DNA of 64,000 nt, from positions 1 through 64,000 of the forward strand of contig CAJUKX010000003.1 in assembly GCA_910586975.1 (NCBI GenBank), read 5' to 3'. How positions within the stretch are numbered: position 1 is the first letter of the stretch; each line of letters begins with the position of its first letter. This document shows positions 57,824 through 64,000 of the stretch, one piece after another. Below the pieces are notes generated by a model. That model saw only the letters and a program-made list of their open reading frames with translations. It was not told the DNA's origin and ran no database searches. The stretch is from an uncultured Muribaculaceae bacterium (lineage in GTDB: Bacteria > Bacteroidota > Bacteroidia > Bacteroidales > Muribaculaceae). The position numbers and the translations under genes were made by a program.

Positions 57824-59875
57824 ATGCAATCATTTATAGCTTGTTTAACAACATTACTGTTGACATCGGCAGCGGCCTTTGCCGGAGTTCTCGACCCTAT
57901 GGCACGCATAGAATCAAGCTCGCGGCCTGTTGGTAAATCGCGATCGGCCGACAGCGGTATTTTCCGTTCCATGATTATCGAATGTTCATCGCCCGAGGGC
58001 TTTGAGCAACTGCGCGACAGCGGCATAGTAATATACAACACCCGTGGCAACATGGCCCTGGCATGCGTGCCCGAGCACATGATTTCGGGGCTTGATTCGT
58101 GGCCGTCGCTCATGAGAGCTACCATGTCGAGACGCCTCAATGTAAATCTCGACAAGGCCCGCGGCGCCACGATGGTCGACCGCGCACACACCGCAGCCGG
58201 GCTGCCGTCGGCTTTTACCGGCAAGGGCGTGGTCGTGGGACTGTCAGATGTTGGCTTCGACCCCGGGCACATCAACTTCAGCGGGCGTATAAAAGGCATG
58301 AGCCACTATGTTGATACCCTGGCATTGTCGCAGCACTTCGACAGTGTGTATAATGATATTTCCGACAATCCCCACCGCACCCACGCCACCCACGTGGCCG
58401 GCATAATGGCCGGCGGCGACCGCTCCACCCCATATTATGGCGTGGCTCCCGAGGCCGACATATTTGCTTCCACTTCGATACTGCACGACGTAGGCATACT
58501 GGCAGGCGTTGAAGACATTATAGCATATACACGTCAACGTGGGCGTCCGGCCGTCATAAACCTGTCGCTGGGCAGCAAAATCGGTCCGCACGACGGCACC
58601 GATGCCTTCTGCCGCTACCTCGACCTTTGCGCAGCCGACGATGCCGCTATACTTTTGGCTGCCGGAAATAACGGCGACATGCACGTATCCGTATCAAAAT
58701 CTTTCAGTGATGCCGACTCTGTATTGTCGATGCGACTGCGCTCCACATTCTGGGACGATGTAACCGTCTACAATGCGTTCACCGATGTGTGGAGCAGCGA
58801 TTCACGCCCATTGAGGATGCGTCTGCGCGCATGGGACAAAATAAATGAGGAGACAGCATTCACCACGGCGTGGATTAATTTTATTGATAAGGAAATATGG
58901 CAGATTTCATCTGAATCCAACCCTGAATTCTCACGCTTCTACGACGGCGAAATCAAGGCGGCCGCCGAGGTTAATCCGGCCAACAGCCGTTATAACATTT
59001 CCATATCTTTCGGCATACACTGCCGCGAGATGCTGCCCGACCATCCCTGGAGCCGTTATTCCATAATCATAGACATAGCCGGAGCCGACGGTGCCCGGGC
59101 CGACGCATTCATCGAGGGAGAATGTGAATTCACATTCGGCCCTCCAAACGAAGTTTCGGCACCCGATGCCCGTTGCTCGGTTAGCTCCTTAGCCTGCGGA
59201 CACAATACCATCTGCGTAGGAGCGGCCACCACCCGGGCCGAGACTCCCGTAATCGACGGTAACATCATGGCATGGAACAACCTCACCCCGGGCACCGTGA
59301 GCTATTTCTCATCGTGGGGTACACTGCCCGATGGTCGTACTCTGCCCCACTTCTGCGCACCGGGAGCAATGATAGTGTCATCGCTCAGCCGGCATTACCA
59401 TGCCTTGCATCCCGAGGTTGAAAGCCGTGTGGCTGCTGCGAGCAATGCTGCTGCGGGACATCTGTACTATGCCGAGGCCGGCACGTCGATGGCCACGCCC
59501 CATGCCGCCGGAATATTTGCCCTGTGGCTTCAGGCCGACCCTACCCTTACCGGCCCTGAGCTGCGCGAGATAGCCATTGCAAGCGCATCGCCGCTGCACG
59601 ACTCCGATCAGCTGCGCACCGGAGCCGGATTGATCGACGCCGAGGCCGGACTGCGGTTGATACTCGGCTCTCAGAGCATTGCCGACCGCGAGCTGATTGA
59701 CGAGCTTACAGTAGTGCGCCGCCGGGGCAATCGCCTTGAGGTTGCCGGCGCTGAAGATGCCCGTATTGAAGTCTACGACCTCACGGGGCGCCGATGCCCG
59801 GCCGATGCCCTGCCAAAGTCGCCGGTGATAGTACGAATCATTGGCAAAAACGGCATTATTGTCCGAAAAATATAA
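57824..59875 (+). CDS. Exported subtilisin-like (S8) serine peptidase
   Basis: A 683-residue secreted protease with a signal peptide (cut after AFAG or AAFA). The S8 catalytic triad is intact: D142 in LSDVGFDP, H190 in HATHVAGIMAG (the usual G of HGTH is A) and S555 in GTSMATPHAAG, with oxyanion N283 in AAGNNG. A 180-residue insert rich in beta strands (about 300-460) sits between the Asn and Ser motifs. The C-terminal 60 residues (ARIEVYDLTGRRC, then IIGKNGIIVRKI) look like a T9SS-type tail. The catalytic motifs and the signal predict an active extracellular or surface protease. Confidence 0.92.
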   Translation: MQSFIACLTTLLLTSAAAFAGVLDPMARIESSSRPVGKSRSADSGIFRSMIIECSSPEGFEQLRDSGIVIYNTRGNMALACVPEHMISGLDSWPSLMRATMSRRLNVNLDKARGATMVDRAHTAAGLPSAFTGKGVVVGLSDVGFDPGHINFSGRIKGMSHYVDTLALSQHFDSVYNDISDNPHRTHATHVAGIMAGGDRSTPYYGVAPEADIFASTSILHDVGILAGVEDIIAYTRQRGRPAVINLSLGSKIGPHDGTDAFCRYLDLCAADDAAILLAAGNNGDMHVSVSKSFSDADSVLSMRLRSTFWDDVTVYNAFTDVWSSDSRPLRMRLRAWDKINEETAFTTAWINFIDKEIWQISSESNPEFSRFYDGEIKAAAEVNPANSRYNISISFGIHCREMLPDHPWSRYSIIIDIAGADGARADAFIEGECEFTFGPPNEVSAPDARCSVSSLACGHNTICVGAATTRAETPVIDGNIMAWNNLTPGTVSYFSSWGTLPDGRTLPHFCAPGAMIVSSLSRHYHALHPEVESRVAAASNAAAGHLYYAEAGTSMATPHAAGIFALWLQADPTLTGPELREIAIASASPLHDSDQLRTGAGLIDAEAGLRLILGSQSIADRELIDELTVVRRRGNRLEVAGAEDARIEVYDLTGRRCPADALPKSPVIVRIIGKNGIIVRKI

Positions 59876-59937
59876 TCAAATTTTAACAATTTAGCAACAA
59901 ATGCCCTGCGGCCACGGTGTCATAAAGATTTTTTTTG

Positions 59938-59945
59938 TAACTTTG
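59938..59945 (+). promoter_or_regulatory. -7 element of aspS
   Basis: TAACTTTG, 32 nt before the aspS ATG. Confidence 0.65.
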
Positions 59946-59977
59946 CTTGTTAAATCTTAAAATATCCCTGATATAAA

Positions 59978-61738
59978 ATGTTCAGAACCAATACCTGCGG
60001 AGAGCTTCGTCTTTCCGATGCCGGCAAGAAAGTGACTCTGTCCGGCTGGGTCCAGCGAGTGCGCAAGATGGGCGGCATGACATTTGTCGACCTGCGCGAC
60101 CGATACGGCCTTACCCAAGTAGTGTTCAATAATGCCTCAGACTCAGAACTCAACGAAGCAGCCAACCACCTTGGCCGCGAATTCGTGGTACAGATCACAG
60201 GCACCGTGGCCGAACGTTCGTCAAAGAACCCCCACCTCCCCACCGGCGATATCGAGATTCTCGCCGACTCACTCCGCATACTCAATACCAGTGAAGTACC
60301 TCCCTTCACCATCGAAGATGATACTGATGGCGGCGACGACCTGCGCATGCGTTACCGCTACCTCGACCTCCGCCGCAATCCCGTGCGCCGCAACCTCGAA
60401 CTGCGCCACCGCATGACCATGGAAGTGCGCCGTTACCTCGACTCAAAGGGATTCCTCGAAATCGAAACTCCCATGCTGGTAGGCTCAACCCCCGAAGGCG
60501 CCCGCGACTTTGTGGTGCCCTCGCGCATGAATCCCGGACAGTTCTACGCACTGCCCCAGTCGCCCCAGACCCTGAAGCAGCTGCTGATGGTGAGCGGCAT
60601 GGACCGTTACTTCCAGATTGTGAAATGCTTCCGCGACGAAGACCTCCGCGCCGACCGTCAGCCCGAGTTCACTCAGATCGACTGCGAGATGAGCTTCATA
60701 GAGCAGAACGATGTTATCGAACTCTTTGAAGGCATGGCCAAGCACCTTTTCAAGGAAATACGCGGCATAGAGCTCACCGAGCCCTTCCTGCGCATGCCCT
60801 GGGCCGATGCCATGAAGTACTACGGTTCCGACAAGCCCGACCTGCGCTTCGGCATGACCTTTGTAGAGCTGATGGATGTGCTCAAAGGCCACGGCTTCAG
60901 CGTATTTGACAACGCCGAATACATAGGCGGTATCAACGCCAAGGGCGCTGCCCACTACACACGCAAGCAGCTCGATGCCCTCACCGAGTACGTTAAGCGT
61001 CCGCAGATCGGCGCCAAGGGCATGGTATATGCACGCGTTGCCGAAGACGGCACCGTGAAGTCGTCGGTTGACAAATTCTACTCGCAGGAAGTGCTGCAAC
61101 AGATGGCCCGCAAGATGGACGCCGCTCCCGGCGACCTCATCCTCATCCTCAGCGGCGACGACACCATGCGCACCCGCAAGCAGCTGTGCGAACTCCGCCT
61201 TGAGATGGGCCGCCAGCTGGGCCTGCGCGACAAGGACAAGTTTGCTTGCCTGTGGGTAGTTGACTTCCCCATGTTTGAATGGAGCGACGAAGAGCAGCGC
61301 CTTATGGCCATGCACCACCCCTTCACCCACCCCAAAGACGAGGATATACCCATGCTCGACACCGACCCCGCAGCCGTGAGAGCCGATGCCTACGACATGG
61401 TGATCAACGGTGTGGAAGTTGGCGGCGGTTCTATACGTATACACGATGCCGCACTGCAGGCCAAGATGTTTGAGATTCTCGGATTCACTCCCGAAAAGGC
61501 TCAGGAGCAATTCGGCTTCCTGATGAACGCCTTCAAGTTTGGCGCACCTCCCCACGGTGGTCTGGCCTACGGTCTCGACCGCTGGGTTTCGCTCTTCGCC
61601 GGACTCGACTCTATACGCGACTGCATCGCATTCCCCAAGAACAACTCGGGCCGCGACGTGATGCTCGACGCTCCCGCCGCACTCGACCAAAAGCAGCTCG
61701 ACGAGCTTAACCTCGAAATCAATCTGCCCAAGGAATGA
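59978..61738 (+). CDS. aspS: Aspartyl-tRNA synthetase
   Basis: A 586-residue bacterial-type class II synthetase: N-terminal OB anticodon-binding domain (VTLSGWVQRVRKMGGMTFVDLRDR), catalytic core with motif 2 CFRDEDLRADRQPEFTQID, the bacterial GAD insertion (about 280-420) and motif 3 YGLDRWV. It charges tRNA-Asp. The stop overlaps the Nif3-like start (ATGA). Codons are strongly C-ending, as in other highly expressed genes here. Confidence 0.98.
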   Translation: MFRTNTCGELRLSDAGKKVTLSGWVQRVRKMGGMTFVDLRDRYGLTQVVFNNASDSELNEAANHLGREFVVQITGTVAERSSKNPHLPTGDIEILADSLRILNTSEVPPFTIEDDTDGGDDLRMRYRYLDLRRNPVRRNLELRHRMTMEVRRYLDSKGFLEIETPMLVGSTPEGARDFVVPSRMNPGQFYALPQSPQTLKQLLMVSGMDRYFQIVKCFRDEDLRADRQPEFTQIDCEMSFIEQNDVIELFEGMAKHLFKEIRGIELTEPFLRMPWADAMKYYGSDKPDLRFGMTFVELMDVLKGHGFSVFDNAEYIGGINAKGAAHYTRKQLDALTEYVKRPQIGAKGMVYARVAEDGTVKSSVDKFYSQEVLQQMARKMDAAPGDLILILSGDDTMRTRKQLCELRLEMGRQLGLRDKDKFACLWVVDFPMFEWSDEEQRLMAMHHPFTHPKDEDIPMLDTDPAAVRADAYDMVINGVEVGGGSIRIHDAALQAKMFEILGFTPEKAQEQFGFLMNAFKFGAPPHGGLAYGLDRWVSLFAGLDSIRDCIAFPKNNSGRDVMLDAPAALDQKQLDELNLEINLPKE

Positions 61739-62532
61739 GCCTGCAAGCCATTACCAAACGGCAAATAATTGACGCTGTCAACGGCTTCGCACCCCTGTCG
61801 CTCCAGGAATCCTGGGACAACTCGGGGGTGCAGGTCGGCGACATCGACTCTGCATGCACCGGTGTACTGCTCTGTGTAGACTGCACACCTGTAATAATCG
61901 ACGAAGCCATAGCCCGGGGTTGCAATCTGGTAATCTCGCACCATCCCCTGCTCTTCCGCGGGCTCAAACACATCTGCCCCGGCAACAGCCTTATGGAAGA
62001 CACCGTTATCCGCGCCATCACCGCCGGCATATCGGTCTTTGCCAGCCACACCGCCCTCGACAGCGCCCGTGGCGGCATATCATGGCATATAGCCTCGATG
62101 CTCGGCGCCGAGGTAGAGAGCGTGCTCAGCCCCGGTCACACCGAGGGCACCGGCCTTGGCGTGGTGGCACGATTTGCACAACCGCTGAGCTGCACCGAGC
62201 TTGCAGCGCGCATCAAAGACACATTCGGCTCGCCCGTAGTGCGCTGCTCAGCACCCACACCCCGGCCCATATCGCGTATAGGAATATGCGGCGGCTCGGG
62301 CGGCGAATTCATACCCGCGGCCATCAGCGCAGGGTGCCAAGCATACCTGTGCTCCGATACTCGCTACCACGACTTCGTTGACTACGGAAAACGCATCTTC
62401 CTGACTGACATCGGCCACTTTGAGAGCGAAGAGTGCGCAAAACAGATTTTTTATAACATAATATCAGAATTTTTTCCTAACTTTGCAGTCTATAAATCAG
62501 AGTCAGAAAGAAATTCCATAAACTATCTATAA
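61735..62532 (+). CDS. Nif3-like dinuclear metal-centre protein (DUF34)
   Basis: A 265-residue NIF3/DUF34 protein that forms toroidal hexamers with a two-metal site. Ligand motifs: SHHPLLF, FASHTALD and the C-terminal DIGHFESE. It is the short form, without the PII-like insertion found in about 365-residue homologues. The function is debated (a GTP cyclohydrolase I-like role and metal handling have been suggested). It is translationally coupled to aspS and followed, as usual, by a coiled-coil zinc-ribbon gene. A promoter for that next gene is embedded in its last codons. Confidence 0.93.
   Translation: MSLQAITKRQIIDAVNGFAPLSLQESWDNSGVQVGDIDSACTGVLLCVDCTPVIIDEAIARGCNLVISHHPLLFRGLKHICPGNSLMEDTVIRAITAGISVFASHTALDSARGGISWHIASMLGAEVESVLSPGHTEGTGLGVVARFAQPLSCTELAARIKDTFGSPVVRCSAPTPRPISRIGICGGSGGEFIPAAISAGCQAYLCSDTRYHDFVDYGKRIFLTDIGHFESEECAKQIFYNIISEFFPNFAVYKSESERNSINYL
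62478..62485 (+). promoter_or_regulatory. Internal -7 element for the zinc-ribbon gene
   Basis: TAACTTTG inside the 3' end of the Nif3-like gene, 52 nt before the next ATG, allowing independent expression of the zinc-ribbon protein. Confidence 0.5.
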
Positions 62533-62537
62533 CAGCC

Positions 62538-63305
62538 ATGGCTGCAGAAAAGAAAAATGACACTCTTACAGTAGAATCGCGTCTTAAATCTCTCTACGAG
62601 CTCCAGACCATTCTCTCTGAAATCGACCGTATAAAGACTATCCGCGGCGAATTGCCCCTTGAAGTTAAAGACCTCGAAGACCAAATCGCAGGCCTGCACA
62701 CCCGTATCGACAATTTCTCTCACGAAATTGAAGACCTCTCGCGCTCGGTGGCAGCTGAAAAAGAAAAAATCAAAAACTGCCAGGCTCTCATCTCCAAGTA
62801 CAACGAGCAGATGGACAACGTGCGCAACAACCGCGAGTACGACCTGCTCCACAAGGAAGTTGAATTCCAGACCCTCGAAATTGAGCTTGCACAGAAACAT
62901 ATCAACGACCACTCACGCGCTATGGACAACCGCCAGGCCGACATTCAGGCTACTCGCGAACGCCTTGCCGACCTCGAACACATCCTCAGCGAAAAGCAGA
63001 GCGAGCTCGACGAAATTGTAAGCGAGACCCGCCAGGAAGAAGAAGCTCTGCGCGCCAAGGCCAAGAACCTTGAGCCCAAAATCGACGAGCGCACACTCAC
63101 CGCTTTCAAGCGCATACGCAAGAACGCACGCAACGGCCTCGGCATCGTGTACGTGCAGCGCAACGCCTGCGGCGGTTGCTTCAACCGTATTCCACCGCAA
63201 AAACAAATGGAAATACGCATGCACAAGAAAATCATCGTATGCGAATACTGCGGTCGTATAATGATCGACCCCACCCTTGCCGGAGTTGACGACACCGCAC
63301 AATAA
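62538..63305 (+). CDS. Coiled-coil C4 zinc-ribbon protein (zf-RING_7)
   Basis: A 255-residue protein: residues 1-195 form a long antiparallel coiled coil (repeated Glu/Leu heptads such as LKSLYELQTILSEIDRIKT), followed by a C4 zinc ribbon with ACGGCF and VCEYCGR. The family is widely linked to nif3 genes and may act as an adaptor for nucleic acids or the translation machinery; no firm function is known. The start has its own promoter in the preceding gene. Confidence 0.92.
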   Translation: MAAEKKNDTLTVESRLKSLYELQTILSEIDRIKTIRGELPLEVKDLEDQIAGLHTRIDNFSHEIEDLSRSVAAEKEKIKNCQALISKYNEQMDNVRNNREYDLLHKEVEFQTLEIELAQKHINDHSRAMDNRQADIQATRERLADLEHILSEKQSELDEIVSETRQEEEALRAKAKNLEPKIDERTLTAFKRIRKNARNGLGIVYVQRNACGGCFNRIPPQKQMEIRMHKKIIVCEYCGRIMIDPTLAGVDDTAQ

Positions 63306-63339
63306 TCCACCCGCACACAACACGATTATAACCAATACC

Positions 63340-63376
63340 AAGACCGCGCTATATACACTTATGCGCGGTCTTTTGT
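63340..63376 (+). terminator. Terminator of the aspS-nif3-zinc ribbon operon
   Basis: A perfect 10-bp stem AAGACCGCGC / GCGCGGTCTT with a 13-nt loop followed by TTGTTT. Confidence 0.85.
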
Positions 63377-63456
63377 TTAACTCTCATAATCTTCAATTCT
63401 ACGTTATAACCAATTTTCGTGTGACATAATCAAACACACTCCAGGCCATTTTTAAT

Positions 63457-64000
63457 ATGTACCCATACAAAGTTTATCATTTAATTTGTTTTGGCGTAAT
63501 ACTTCTCTGTGCGGCTTGCACCCACTCGCCAAATTCACGCTTGGTCTACATTCAAGAATTATCCGACTCCATTCCGGCAGTCGCCTATGATTCTTTGCGC
63601 AGTATCAATCCGTCATCATTGCCTGTAGACGACCGCTATCTGTACGACTTCCTTAAAGTGAAACTCACCGACAAAACCTACAGCACCCACCATTCCGACA
63701 GCCTTATCAACCGCGTAATAGATTATGCAGCCGATAACTGGGACCAAACCCTCTACGCCGAAGCCCTGTACTACGGTGGCAGGGTAAACGCCGACCTCAA
63801 GCAATATAAGGCCGCATTGCAATTCTTCAAAAAAGCCCTGAATACTTGCCCCGAGTCAGATGAATCTCTCGGACTCAGGAGCCGCATACTCAGTCAGAAC
63901 GGCCGACTGCTCAATCACTTGAATCTATATAACGAAGCCGTACCAAACCTAGAATCGGCAATCGAAATCAACACTCTGTGCAAAGACAGCGTCAATGCGG
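63457..64000 (+). CDS. TPR-containing lipoprotein (partial, N-terminal 181 residues)
   Basis: The frame opens at 63457 (MYPYKVYHLICFGVILLCAAC) and runs off the right edge. A lipoprotein signal with lipobox LCAAC places it in the envelope. Tetratricopeptide-like helices follow, for example QTLYAEALYYGGRVNADLKQ and YKAALQFFKKALNTCP (about 110-145) and NEAVPNLESAIEIN. In Bacteroidetes this N-terminal layout is common in long TPR proteins that end in a membrane helix plus a histidine-kinase or DNA-binding domain, but that part is not in view. It lies behind a strong terminator and so starts a new transcript. Confidence 0.75.
   Translation, partial: MYPYKVYHLICFGVILLCAACTHSPNSRLVYIQELSDSIPAVAYDSLRSINPSSLPVDDRYLYDFLKVKLTDKTYSTHHSDSLINRVIDYAADNWDQTLYAEALYYGGRVNADLKQYKAALQFFKKALNTCPESDESLGLRSRILSQNGRLLNHLNLYNEAVPNLESAIEINTLCKDSVNA

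Noticed and set aside
60485..61690. A 401-codon open frame on the minus strand opposite aspS.
   Set aside because: It is a by-product of the C-ending codon bias of aspS, which keeps stop codons out of the opposite strand. Its translation is low-complexity in His, Val, Gly and Ala and matches no family. Similar shadows lie opposite pta (48983-49750) and the M13 peptidase (37711-38433).
1..64000. CRISPR arrays, rRNA genes, prophage or integrase genes.
   Set aside because: No regularly spaced repeats, no rRNA-like sequence and no recombinase, transposase or phage structural gene was found on either strand.

Overview
The window reads as a chromosomal segment of a Bacteroidales bacterium; Muribaculaceae or a close relative is my inference. 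Seen in the sequence: a repeated TAnnTTTG promoter element of the Bacteroidetes type in front of most transcription units, a six-gene Na+-NQR operon, BspA-type leucine-rich repeats, type IX secretion-like C-terminal tails, GLPGLI and DUF4421 proteins and a bioG-bioC fusion. The first gene (RNase D-like exonuclease) and the last gene (TPR lipoprotein) run off the ends.

Layout. 0-5.3 kb: exonuclease and, divergent from it, biotin genes bioA-bioF-bioGC-bioD (no bioB in view). 5.3-17.1 kb: a small outer-membrane barrel, a 1611-residue C10-peptidase-fold/LRR surface protein whose catalytic residues are all replaced, and nqrABCDEF. 17.1-18.9 kb: an HsdR-N nuclease-domain protein divergent from holA, with a perfect 19-bp inverted repeat between them. 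18.9-24.3 kb: a BlaI repressor/M56 sensor pair next to a GLPGLI protein and a TonB-dependent receptor; both promoters carry nearly the same operator-like sequence. 24.4-32.9 kb: PBP1A, initiator tRNA, a GH3-serine hydrolase fusion, a UshA-like nucleotidase and glycerate kinase. 33.0-35.4 kb: tRNA-Arg, then a DUF3791-DUF3990-DUF3791 operon lodged at the 3' end of a DAACS symporter gene and flanked by imperfect direct repeats. 35.5-41.9 kb: ABC-F ATPase, M13 peptidase, pullulanase and a tiny secreted tail-only protein. 42.0-43.1 kb: a toxin-antitoxin-like GNAT pair plus a MITE-like element, flanked by perfect 20-bp direct repeats. 43.1-48.8 kb: flippase, glycosyltransferase, glycosidase-like protein, DUF4421 protein, ZIP transporter. 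48.9-64 kb: housekeeping genes (pta-ackA-prenyl synthase, tatD, mutS2, split chromate transporter, S8 protease, aspS-nif3-zinc ribbon).

Most of the window is ordinary core genome. The accessory material of most interest is two small (about 1.07 kb) gene islets, at 33.1-34.2 kb and 42.0-43.1 kb. Each carries a toxin-like enzyme with small partner genes, lies between direct repeats, and has no recombinase of its own. Other points worth a second look are the dead C10 peptidase fold, the paired BlaI-type operators, and several short palindromic elements in intergenic DNA.
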